DNA of 64,000 nucleotides from NCBI RefSeq assembly GCF_000003815.2, contig NC_049988.1, positions 2,971,127 through 3,035,126 of the forward strand, given 5' to 3'. The position numbers and the translations under genes are program-made. The DNA is from Branchiostoma floridae. Its lineage: Eukaryota > Chordata > Leptocardii > Amphioxiformes > Branchiostomatidae. Every line of letters begins with the position of its first letter. The first letter of the stretch is position 1. A model generated the notes under the pieces. That model was not told the origin of the DNA, did no database searches, and saw nothing but the letters and a program-made list of their open reading frames with translations. Positions 11,480 through 22,532 of the stretch are shown here, one piece after another.

Positions 11480-13450
11480 CTACTCTTTTACACGTTTAAC
11501 ATTAACAAGGCTATTACGCATATCATTGTACAGAGAACACTCTAGCACAAAGTGCATTTCATTTTCTATATATCTGACTTTCTTATTACAAAACATGCAT
11601 ATTCTATCATCAGGAGGAGTTCGGGTGTATCTGCCAGCTTCAATTTGCAGTGGGTGATCGCTGATCCTTAATTTAGTCATGGCTCTGCGATAGCTAAAAT
11701 TTGTTATCTCTAGGTACTTTTCTCTTTCATAGGTAAGCTTGAATTTTCTGTAGGTTCTTAACTTATTACCTTGGTTTTCCTTCATGCCGGGAGAATTCAT
11801 TTCGGAGTAAAAATTTTGAACAAAGTTGTCTTTCAGTCTTTGGTTTACTTCGGACTGAGCGAAAGATGTGTTGCGATCACTGTTAATCAAAAGATAGGCA
11901 AAACCAGACTCCTCCAGGATTTTATTAACATTGGAAAACCAGCATGGTATGTTGCTACTGTGTAAGTCCTGCTGTACAAGAAAAGCTTCAAATTGTAGGC
12001 TATTTCTTGGCACTTCTTTAACTAATCTTTTGTAGTATGAATACAATCTAGTATATACTTCGATCCACAGAGGATACCTGCCTAGTTCTGCCCTTGTTGC
12101 AAGAAGATTACTTGAGTTTTTCTTACGCCTAATAACTACTTACAAAACTTCAGATGAACTTGTTCAATGGATGACTTATCATTTAATCCGATTTTGCCCC
12201 ATACCTCTGTACCATAAGTCAATATTGGGACAACGCAGGCATCAAATAATTTATAATATACTGAAATTGAAGGATTGGTTTCTCCTAGTGTTGTTTTAAT
12301 ACTGAACTGAGCTCTTAGCGCCTTCTTTTGTAGTGTTTTTAATGCTGTTGTGAAGTTGCAACCTGTTGTAAGCACCACCCCTAAATAGCAGTATGAAGAA
12401 ACTATCTCTATGTCTTCGTTGAGTATATGAAATTTGAGATTTGAGAACATATGACCCTTTTTGTTAAAAACGATTATTTTTGTCTTATTCATGTTAACTG
12501 ATAATTTCCATTTGTTGCAATAGAGACCTAGTTTATCAATTGCATTTTGAAGGCCATTTTGGCTAGTTGATAGTAGGACAAGGTCGTCGGCATAAAATAA
12601 ACTTGATACATCCGATGTATTTAGCAAGGGCGCATCAAAATCTCCTGTATTCAGTTCGTCTGCTAAGTCACTGATATATAGGTTAAATAGTTAAGGACTT
12701 AGAACACAACCTTGCCGCACTCCTATTTTGATTGTTTTTGATTGGAAATTTTCACTTAAACCTATATTTGTTATCACACTCGCTGTGAATTGACTATATT
12801 AGCTTGTTAGCATATCAAAAAATCTACCGGAAATGCCTTTTGATATGAGTTTGAATAATAGGCCCTCGTGCCAAATTGAATCAAATGCCTTGGATAGATC
12901 CACAAAGCAAGCAAATAGTTGTTTTCTTGACTGTGTATATTTGGAAATCAACGTTTTCAGAACAAATATGTTATCTGACGTTCTGTAATTCTCCCGGAAC
13001 CCCGCTTGATTAGGTTTAAGAATTTTGTTTTCCTCGAGAAAAGAGGAGAGCCTTTTGTTTAGAACAGAGGTAAACAGTTTCCCGAGACAGCTAGAAATGG
13101 AAATCCCGCGGTAGTTGTTAGTGTCGTCTTTTCTCCCTGATTTGAATATGGGCACTATGTAGCTTTTTGACCAGGTTTGGGGGAATTTTCCACTAAAACA
13201 GGTGCGATTGAATAATGCAACAAGAGGCTTTAAAAGTAAGCTGTGTCCCGCTTTTAGCATTTCGTTAATTACCATGTCTTCACCGCTCGCCTTTTTGTTT
13301 TTGAGAGCCGTTATTGAACTACTTTATTTCTGACGCCGTGATTGGGCAATCGATAGGCCCTTGCTCTCTGTTGAGTTCCTCCAGTGTCTTTAGATTGTCT
13401 TTAATTTTCATTTCAAATTCAGTATCAAAATTTTGCCTATCAAGCATATA
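11480..13450 (-). mobile_element. Broken non-LTR retrotransposon, reverse transcriptase part
   Basis: Reading 5' to 3' on the minus strand, about 13450-11480 encodes the C-terminal part of an ORF2-like protein. Visible are PNQAGFRENYRTSDN, the catalytic motif A FVDLSKAFDSIWH, the motif GVRQGCVLSP and the catalytic FYADDLVLL, then a C-terminal segment with CMFCNKK...HFVLECSLY, a Cys/His-like cluster seen at LINE ends. There are in-frame stops near 12798, near 12690 and near 13320, and a frame change between about 12136 and 12046. The 5' half (endonuclease) is missing: homology stops abruptly near 13450 against another fragment. It is a dead copy of Jockey/CR1-like style; clade not certain. Confidence 0.88.
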
Positions 13451-13466
13451 ACAGTTAACCACCAGT

Positions 13467-13812
13467 GTACATCTCCTGGCGTGACCACGTCACAAATAAA
13501 GAGCTCATGCAAAGAGCTAAGGTACCTCTAGCCAGTGAGACAGTCAGAAAAAGAAGATTAAGATTTGTTGGGCATGTATGACGCCTCTCCGACAAAAGAA
13601 CAACAAAAACAGCTATGTCATGGGCTCCTAAGGGCACCCGCCCCAGGGGCAGGCCAAAAACTACACTAAGACGGACAATCTTAGATGATGGAAGGAAAAT
13701 GGGTCTAAGCAATATGGAAAGCATGGCAGTAGCTCAAGACCGCACCCTTTGGAGAAAGTATGCTCACCGAGTTGACCAATGCAACAGTGTTGCGGAAGGG
13801 TCTAAGGTCTAA
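13467..13812 (+). mobile_element. LINE ORF C-terminal fragment
   Basis: On the plus strand the frame reads SWRDHVTNKEL...RKRRLRFVGHV, a stop, then RLSDKRTTKTAM...PRGRPKTTLRRTILDDGRK and AQDRTLWRKYAHRVD. The RRLRWLGHV...RGRPRTTWRRT...AQDRKKWR pattern is the usual C-terminus of RTE/CR1-type ORF2 proteins. The in-frame TGA near 13580 shows it is dead. It lies in the opposite direction to the neighbouring fragment. Confidence 0.75.
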
Positions 13813-14552
13813 GGTAAGGTACTACAAGGCACGAAACTTTCTGTACCATCAAACATTAAGTTTGGAACAGCTTAGATTTGTCTGTAACAATATGTGATGT
13901 ATCGTTATAGAAGTATATACGGACGAATGTACTGCGTTCTCTTTCTACGCGCAAAGAGGAGTTATATACGATTGCGGGAAATTACAATTAAAATGTTTTC
14001 GCACCAACGACATCAAAGTGCAATATTTGTCTGATCAATAATAATAGATATCCGCATATCATAGACAAATGTACATTTATCAGACCTTTTTTGTAAAATT
14101 TGTATTTGGTAATGTCCCACTTGCCTTAATTGACATAGGTTACGTGTATAAAACTCCTATAATGGTGAAACACTGAAAAATAGAATTTCTTCAGTAATTA
14201 TGCAATTAAAGTCCGGGTTGGCATAATTTACAATTCATTGTGCACAAATTCGTCAATTCGAACAAAAAAACCGCAAGCTCGCAACCGCAATTGTTCGAAT
14301 TTTCCACAACCGCGCACGCAAGCGAGTTCAAATAGTTCGAATGGAACTATGAAATCCCGGACCGTACCGTAAAATGCCACTGTAAGTGGAACGGGACTAC
14401 GTGAAACAACAACAGTTACGCTACGCGCACTCGGTGGTTTATTATGTGGTTATCGCACCTGACTAGGGATTATCTCATCACCATATACAACTCGGGGCGG
14501 GACATTAACCCTTTATTAAAACCCATTCAGACGATCTTGATAAATCTATGCT

Positions 14553-14553
<1 letters not shown>
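13813..14553. other. Intergenic; nothing recognised
   Basis: AT-rich sequence with a Cys/Arg-poor, stop-dense content in all frames. The stretch 14260-14345 has repeated cgcaag/cgcaaccgc words. No gene is supported. Confidence 0.5.
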
Positions 14554-14605
<52 letters not shown>

Positions 14606-14606
14606 A
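14554..14606. repeat. (CA)n microsatellite at left edge of lectin array
   Basis: An almost perfect CA run. Homology to the upstream regions of the other lectin units begins just after it, at about 14630 (gtggcagcaagagt). Confidence 0.97.
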
Positions 14607-14810
14607 TTTTCATGCAGATAACAACATCTTGCACAGGTCCACGTGGCAGCAAGAGTCTTGAATATACAAACATACAGGTGTATTCAGCAACTAGCTCTCA
14701 TGTACGTTTTGAAAGGTTAACTTCGATTTGTCTGCCTTCTTGCGCAGGTTGACGTGTTCTCGTAAAAAAACAAAATGCCATTTTCACTGCGCAACAGTCA
14801 GCTTGTATTT

Positions 14811-14820
14811 CCATATAAGG
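14811..14820 (+). promoter_or_regulatory. Unit 1 TATA/CArG-like element
   Basis: CCATATAAGG lies 107 bp before the ATG. It contains a TATAAG TATA-like core and also fits the CArG consensus CC(A/T)6GG. The same element is at the same place in most units. Confidence 0.6.
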
Positions 14821-14926
14821 GCAAAGACAACATCGCTTCTTCAGACTAATCGTGACATCATTTTGTTATATTCATGTATCTGTAAGATCTTTAAGCTGCC
14901 CAAACGTTGTTTGTCAGACAATAGAA

Positions 14927-17394
14927 ATGTACGAACAAGCACAGCCGGTCCGGTTCCCTGTCTCTGGGCCCGACAACAGTCAAACCAGCGGGCCGCAGTC
15001 AAAATCACCTGCTGTCCATCAGAGTGGTCGGCATGGGCGTGGCCTCCATGGCAACGTCTCTAATAGAAAGAGGGGAGAAGGGATAGAAATGTCTTCAGAC
15101 ACGTATGAAGAAGCTGAGTCTGCGAATTTCTCGTCAACATTTCGAGAGGCCCGACTGCAGCGTGCAAAGCTACGGGGAGAGCCAACCACTGAGGGGGCTG
15201 ATGACAGTAGCAACAGGCGTTATGTTAATCCACCTGACACAGCGGCCATGTCTACAGGTAGTTGAAGCTTGTTTTCGAGTATTTTTCAGGCCGAGTAAAT
15301 TTTGCTCTGAGATTATCATCTCTAACTATGTCTTGATCTTCTGGTCTCTGATACCCTAGCCCGCGATTACCCTTCAGAGGAATTTTGGCAATTATAAACA
15401 TTATAACGCCAATAAGAACTTTCGATCGAATTTCAACGTCAACTGAGACGACGATGAGAAAAATTGGTTGATCTTTAAAATTAATTTTGTACTAATGTTT
15501 CTGCATACATCTTTGTAAATTTATGACCTTATCAGCTTCGTTTTTTTTACTTAATACTTTGGGTCAAAAACTGACTTTGTTGATGTCTGGCACTCATCTT
15601 ATTGAAACCTATACTTCAGATTTAAAAACACTTCCCGCAGAAAGTGATATTGCTCAGTACAGCTACTAGGTTTTTTTTCAGACAGCACATATCCTGGTGG
15701 GACAAATGGCCGCCGTGTGATTCGTGACTTCGTTCGGTCCTACCGTGGCTGCATCGTGGGCGTTACTGCTGTGGTGGCAACCCTGATCATCGTGGGACTC
15801 GTCGTCATGGTGTTTATCTATAAAGAGGTATTTTATTTTGTGCCATACTAGACAAAAAGTAACATCCATGAACTTTCATGACTATGGAAACCGTGCAAAA
15901 ATCCTAATTTGAAAATCTTTTGAAACGACAGAATTCTCATATGTAATCCGTTAACACATGTGTCTTCTTACCTGTGACTTATCAGATGTTTAGTCTAGAT
16001 TATCTAGAACTAGGTGTCTTCCGATGCATAAGGATGGATAGAATTCATTTTTTTAAAATGAAACCTATAGTTTACTGATTTCACCCATCTCTAAACGACA
16101 AAGATTGCAAACATATTCCATGAAATGTACCTTTGGATTTGAAACCCCAACTAGAGATGATCATAATCAAATTTCAATTTGTTTAAAATGTTTCATTTTT
16201 CATTTCGTTGCATTCCAATTGTATAATATTATTTGGTAAAATTGTCGTCGATTCTGAAAGGTCGCTAACGTTAAGATGCTAACTCCTTTCCTTGGTGTAC
16301 TTAATGATATTTGGCACTGAGAAATCGTTTATAGGAAATATCTCAACTGTCCAACACTGTTGACGACCTGAAACGCAACATGGATGGCATATCCCAACTG
16401 TCCAACACTGTTGACGACCTAAAACGCAACATGGATGACATGTCCCAACTGTCCAACACTGTTGACGACCTGAAACGCAACATGGATGATGTGTCCGAAC
16501 TGTCCAACACAGTTGACGACCTGAAACGCAAATTGGACATCGAGAAAAATAGATCAGCAGTCTCGGAGGCAAGTCTTCGGGAGCAAAGTAAGATGTTTCT
16601 TATCATACCGACTTAAAGATTCCATTTGAAAAAAAAGGAGTAAATGTCAGTGTCTTGTTTTAAAACTGCACTGACGTATCCAGTATACTATTGAACGCAC
16701 GAATACAAAAACATACACCACTTGTAGGCAGGAGATCTTTTATCAATTAAAGGAATTGACATTTGTGTAGTGCGATCAGAGCGCTTTTATCTTTAGCTGT
16801 CAGCCTTTTCTGCTACTAAGAGCACAATTTTCCCCAGCATCTTGTCCCGATGGTTACAAACTGTGGCGTGGAATCTGCTACAAGGTCTTCAACACTGCTA
16901 AGACCTTTAACGAAGCAGCTGCAACCTGTCGCAAATATGGCGGCACCCTCGCCATGCCCCGAGACGCTGAGACCAACGCCTTCCTGATCTCCTTATACGC
17001 GTCCATAAGGGGAGACACTTCTATGTTCTTCGTCGGCCTGCAAGATCAACGTGAAGAAGGGATATTTGAGTGGGCTGATGGTTCTGCACTAGGGGCGTAC
17101 AGCCCGTGGGGCCCGGGTCAACCGGATGGTCAAGGCGATTGCGTTTCTTCAGGCGCAAGTTTCTGGAGTGGGGAGTGGTATAACTATTATTGCGACAACA
17201 GTTTACGCTTCATCTGCCAAGCTATTCCAGGTGCTTCATTTAGAAGTACAATTTCTTCTTGTCATTCTTGCTTGGTAACTCGACAAGTAGTATTTATTAC
17301 AATTAGATAAATACTAAAACTCTTCTTATTTCATTCAATATGCTAACGTATTTCACTCCTTTCAGGACAGAGGTGCACAGAGGTGACAGGCTGA
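14927..17394 (+). CDS. C-type lectin-like type II receptor, unit 1
   Basis: Five exons: 14927-15257, 15682-15827, 16335-16587, 16838-17230, 17366-17394 (TGA); 383 residues. Exon 1 is the hydrophilic cytoplasmic tail, starting MYEQAQPV and holding SSDTYEEAE and RRYVNPPDT. Exon 2 has basic RDFVRSYRG, then about 24 hydrophobic residues (Cys to Tyr): positive-inside rule gives N-in, C-out. Exon 3 has four 17-residue coiled-coil repeats (consensus MSQLSDTVDDLKRNMDD). Exon 4 is a long-form C-type lectin-like domain with six Cys, SCPDGYKLW, FFVGL in place of WIGL, QPD in the sugar/Ca-binding loop and WYNYYC in place of WND..C. Exon 5 adds the end QRCTEVTG with a seventh extracellular Cys. QPD is the galactose-type motif in classical lectins, but WND is changed, so sugar binding is uncertain. 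A pattern-recognition role is inference. AATAAA at 18122 is a candidate polyadenylation signal. Confidence 0.9.
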
Positions 17395-19065
17395 ACTCTC
17401 ACCAATGCTTTACGATGGTTCTGCTACAAACAGTAATACAACTGGACCAATTACCTGTGCTACCCACTTATGACCTGGAGTTAAGCCAACGTGCGAAATA
17501 GCAAGTTTTTTTGTTATTCAAACTGTGTTCATTGAGAATCAAACACAATTACTAAAGCAATTCAGTACTAGAAAATGAAATTGCACTGTTTCAATCAATC
17601 TTGAGTCTTAGTTCAATATTTTTAGAAATTCCCTGTGTTATCAAAATTTGTACAGAATTGCGGATAAGATACAGCAGTCGACGTCATATGTATCTAAGTG
17701 CTTAAAACTGTGAAGATCTATATGAAGTGTGGAAATGCTTGATTTATAGTAGAAGTAAAATGACTCTTTTGGAGCTTCACTAGGGTCAAGCCTATAGCAA
17801 AAGTGATGATTGATGCTGAATTGAGCTGTAATGTTAATGGCTGTTGACCAAGAACGCTTTTAGCAAATGTGTTACATTAGTGGTTTTACAACAAAATGCG
17901 CAAAACAAACAAACCAAGTACACATGCGCACAAATACAAACAACAACAACACATACACACACAGAAAGACAGAGAGAGACACATAGAAATGATAGACTCA
18001 TAAGAACTAACATCAGCTATATCAGACACCTTGTCCACGTAACTGACGTTGGCTAAACTAAAATGTACTAAAATAAAACTGTCTAAAAGGTACACATACA
18101 TTTTATTTCGTCCGTCACTTCAATAAAACGCTATTGAATATTATGTGCTGGTATGCAATCATGATTTGATATAAGACAGCATATTATTGCACTTGGATAG
18201 CGCAAAACTGAGCATGTGTGCTAGTGATTCTTAGCCTGAGATGGAGTTATCGTGACACTATTGGGCATATTCTATTAGATGGTTTTATGAAACGTTTTAT
18301 TTCAACGGAAAATTACTTTATTCTCGATGGTTTTACAAGTGTAATATAAGACACTTTATGTGTGCTCTTTGCATTACGGCGTCCAGGCCATAGCAAATGT
18401 TTTATAAATAAATCGATAATAATCGAGATAGAGAGATAAAAGAAGACAGCTTGGCAGACAGAGGCATAGCCACGAGGGTGATCATTATCATTCATTAAGG
18501 AGTTGTTATAAGAAAGTTTTATTGCAGTCAAAATTAAAGACACAAACGTTGGCTAGACCAAGTTCCCATCTCTACTGCTTTCCTTGTTGTACCTAGACTA
18601 CCAAGTTATCCATGTCCTAGTCATACCCACAGAGAAATGCATGTGGGCATTGTTTAACAATAAAGAATGAAATATTGACGGAGATATGTCTCTTAATTGG
18701 TGTGTCAACAAATAGTGAAGGATTTAGGTAGGTTTATGGCATTCTAAAGAACAGCAACGGAATGTGTGCATGTCAGCGCGTCTCATGGTAATATCATTTT
18801 GTTACAGGCGGCAGCAAGAGTAGTAAATATTGGCAAGCTCTCTCGTACCCTTTAAAAGGTTAACATAAATGTGTCCTTACGTAGGTTAACGTGTTCGCTT
18901 GTTGGAAAACAAAATACCATTTTCTCTGCGCCACAGCCCGCTTGTCTTTCCATATAAGGGCAAAGACAACATCGCTTCTTCAGACTAATCGTGACATCAT
19001 GTTGTTATATTCATGTATCTGTAAGATCTTTAGGCTGCTCAAACGTTGTTTGTCAGAACAGTACA
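17395..19065. other. Spacer, unit 1 to unit 2
   Basis: Unit 1 3' flank with a short ACACAC run near 17950 and AATAAA at 18122, then the unit 2 5' flank with the conserved segment cccacagagaaatgcatgtg (18628-18647). It matches the unit 9-10 spacer (53500-55150) more closely than its neighbours. No other gene is seen. Confidence 0.7.
18950..18959 (+). promoter_or_regulatory. Unit 2 TATA/CArG-like element
   Basis: CCATATAAGG, 107 bp before the usual first ATG position (19066). Confidence 0.6.
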
Positions 19066-19227
19066 ATGTACGAATAAGCACAGCCGGTCCGGTCCCCTGT
19101 CTCTGGGCCCGACATCAGTCAAACCAGCGGGCCGCAGACCCCACCACCTACTGACCATCAGAGTGGTCGGCATGGGCGTGGCCTCCATGGCAACGTCTCT
19201 AATGAAAAGATAGGAGAAGGAATAGAA

Positions 19228-21529
19228 ATGTATTCAGACACGTATGAAGAAGCCGAGTCTGTGAATATCTCGTCAACATTTCGAGAGGCCCGGCTGCAGC
19301 GTGCAAAGCTACGGGGAGAATCACCCACTGAAGGGGCTGAAGACAGAACCAACAGGCGTTATGTCAATGTACCTGACACAGCGGTAACGTCTACAGGTAG
19401 CTTTAGCTTGTTTTCGTGCTTAGAATATACCGTTGGAGTTTTTTCTCAATCTGTGTAAATTTTGCTCTGAGAGTATCCTCTCTAAATATCTCTTGATCCT
19501 CTTGGCTTTGGTAACTTATTTAATTATGATGTTATTCTAATACCCTAGCCCGAGTACCCTTAAGATGAATTACAGCCAGTATAAACATTTTGCCGCCAAG
19601 AATTGTTGATCGAGTTTCAACTGGAGCAACGTTGAGAAAAATTCGTTGATCTTTAAAATGACTTTCATAGTATGTTTCTGCACACATCTCTATTCACGCA
19701 TATCCTTATCAGCTTCATTTTGTACTGGTACTTTGAGTCAAAAACTGACTTCAATCTCTGGCAATCATCTTATCGAAACCTATTCTTCAGATTTGAAAAC
19801 GTTTTCTCCAGAAAAAATGATATAGTTCAGAATAACTCAAAAGGTTTTTTTTCTTCAGACAGCACGTATCCTGGTGGAACAAATGGCCGCCGTGTTCTTC
19901 GTGACTTCGTTCGATCATACCGTGGCTGCATCGTGGGCGTTACTGCTGTGGTGGTGGCAACATTGGTCATCGTGGGACTCGTCGTCATGGTGTTTATCTA
20001 TAAAGAGGTATTTTATTTTGTGCCATACTAGACAAAAAATAACATCCACGAACTTTCATTACTATGGAAACCGTGCAAAAATCCTAATTTTGAAAATCTT
20101 TTGAAACGACAGAATTCTCATATGTAATCCGTTAACACATGTGTCTTCTTACCTGTGACTTTTCAGATGTTTAGTCTAGATTACCTAGAACTAGGTGTCT
20201 TCCGATGCATAATGATGGACAAACTTCATTTTTTAAATAAAACCTTTACTAATTTCACCCATCTCAAAACGACAAAGATTGCAAACATATTCCATGAATG
20301 TACCTTTGGATTTGAAACCCCAACTAGAGATGATGATGATAAAATTTCAATTTGTTTAAGATCTTTCATTTTTCATTTCGTTGCATTTTAATTGCATAAT
20401 ATTATTTGGTAAAATTGTCGTCGATTCTGAAAGGTCGCTAACATTAAGATGCTACCTCCTTTCCTTGGTGATTTTTTTAATTTTTATGATTGATATGAAC
20501 GATATTTGGCACTGAGAAATCGTTTATAGGAAATATCTCAACTGTCCAACACTGTTGACGACCTGAAACGCAACATGGATGACATGTCCCAACTGTCCGA
20601 CACTGTTGACGACCTGAAACGCAAATTGGACACCGAGAAAAACAGATCAGCAGTCTTGGAGGCATGTCTTCGGGAGCAAGGTAAGATGTTTCTTATTAAA
20701 CCGACTTTAAGATTCTATTTTCCATTAGAAAAAAAATCGTAAATGTTACTGTCTTGTTTTAAACCTGAACTGAAGTATCCAGTATACTATGGAACGCACA
20801 AATACAAAAACATACACCACTTGTAGGCAGGAGATCTTTTATCAATTAAAGGAATTGGCATTTGTGTAGTGCGATCAGAGCGTTTTTATCTTGAGCTGTC
20901 AGCTTTTTCTTCTACTAATAGCACAATTTTCCCCAGTATCTTGTCCCGATGGTTACCGACTGTGGCGTGGAATCTGCTGCATGGTCTTCAACACTGGTAA
21001 GCCCTTTAACGAAGCAGCTGCAACCTGTCGCAAAGATGGCGGCACCCTCGCCATGCCCCGAGATGCTGAGACCAACGCCTTCCTGATCTCCTTATACACG
21101 TCCATAAGGGCAGATACTTCTTGGTTCTATATCGGCCTGCAAGATCAACGTGTAGAAGGGATATTTGAATGGGCTGATGGTTCTGCACTAGGGGCGTACA
21201 GCTTGTGGGGCCCGGGTGAACCGGATGGGAATGGCGATTGTGTTGTGTCCTGCGCAAGCGGTTTCAGGAAAGGCATGTGGTACAACCACTTTTGCTCCTC
21301 GAGTTTCCGCTTCATCTGCCAAGCTACTTCAGGTGCTTCATTTAAAAGTACAATTTCTTGAAGTAATTCTCACTTGTTAACTCGAAAAGTGTTATTTTAT
21401 GAACAAAATGTATCGAAGTAATCATTTGCCTTTACAGTTAGATAAGCCCTAAAAATCTATTTATTTCATTCAATATGCTAACGTCTTTCATTTCTTTCAG
21501 GACACAGGTGCACAGAGGTGACAGGCTGA
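19228..21529 (+). CDS. C-type lectin-like receptor, unit 2 (early stop, internal start)
   Basis: The usual ATG (19066) is followed after MYE by TAA (19075-19077), where other units have CAA. Translation could restart at Met55, 19228-19230, reading MYSDTYEEAESV. Exons from there: 19228-19396, 19859-20007, 20530-20680, 20937-21332, 21501-21529 (TGA), giving 297 residues with every splice site and frame intact. The stalk is the shortest of the array, two repeats. The lectin-like domain has all six Cys, FYIGL, EPD and WYNHFC, and ends GHRCTEVTG. Exon 2 has an extra Val codon. Whether the short form is made or the copy is a recent pseudogene cannot be told from sequence; the intact remainder makes either a short product or a very recent lesion likely. 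Confidence 0.6.
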
Positions 21530-22532
21530 ACTCTCACCAATACTTTACGGTGGTTTTATTCGGTGGTTATAGCAAAGGACCAGGCGTTATGACACCATAT
21601 ACACCGAGGAACAGGCGGGTCATTAACCCTTATTGCACCGAGATACCAGTGTGCTAGTGATTTTCAGCCCCATTTTTTGTCTTGTAATTTCTTACAATTT
21701 ACAGTAACACAACATGGGGCGTAGTTTATTCGATGGATCATGGTGTTCTAATATATTTTATTGCATTTCACATGTGCAATGTAAGGCACTTAATGTGTGC
21801 ACTTTTCCTTGTATTACTGTTCAATGTTAAAGATAGATCGATTTTAATTTAATCGAGATAGAGAGACAGCTCGACAGAGACAGACATATAGAAAAAAGAG
21901 TGTATTATTGGATGCTTATTATTTTTCATAAAGGAGTCGTACTGATAAGTTTGTAATGCATTCCAATGTAAAGTAAGAAATAAATGTAAACAATACCACC
22001 TTCTCATCTCTACCGCTTTCTTTGTTCTACCTGGACTACTACGTTTTTAATGTCCTTGTCATACCCACAGAGCACGTGGGCATTGTTTAACAACAGAGAA
22101 TAAGATATTGAGAGAGACATGTCTCCCAATGGGTGTGTTAACAAACAGTGAAGGAGACATGTGTATTTATGGCATGTTAATCAATAAAAACGGAGAATGT
22201 GTGCATGTCGGCGTGTCTGCAATGGTAGCACCAGCTTGTACAGGTGGCAGCAAGAGTCGAAAATACGAAAAAAAAAGTGTAACTAAACTTTGCGAGCTAT
22301 CACGTAATATTTGAAAGGTTAACTCAAATGTGTCTGTCTCCTTGCGTAGGTTGACGTGTTCGCTTTGTTGAAAAACAAAATTCCATTTGCACTGCGCCAC
22401 AGCCCGCTTGTCTTACCATATAAGGGCAAAGACAACATCACATCTACAGACTAATCGCGGTATCATTTTGTTGTATTCATGTATCCGTAAGAGCTTAAGA
22501 CTGCTCAAACGTTGTTTGCCAGAACAGTAGAA
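21530..22532. other. Spacer, unit 2 to unit 3, with solo fold-back arm
   Basis: At 21555-21618 there is cggtggttatagcaaaggac continuing to acaccatatacaccgagga, which is one arm of the fold-back element complete at 49098-49236. The remainder matches the unit 8-9 spacer (50080-50780), including tttcataaaggagtcgt. Confidence 0.65.
22416..22425 (+). promoter_or_regulatory. Unit 3 TATA/CArG-like element
   Basis: CCATATAAGG, 108 bp before the ATG. Confidence 0.6.

Noticed and set aside
13455-13724. Minus-strand open frame of 89 codons
   Set aside because: It is the reverse of the plus-strand LINE fragment, whose protein is recognisable.
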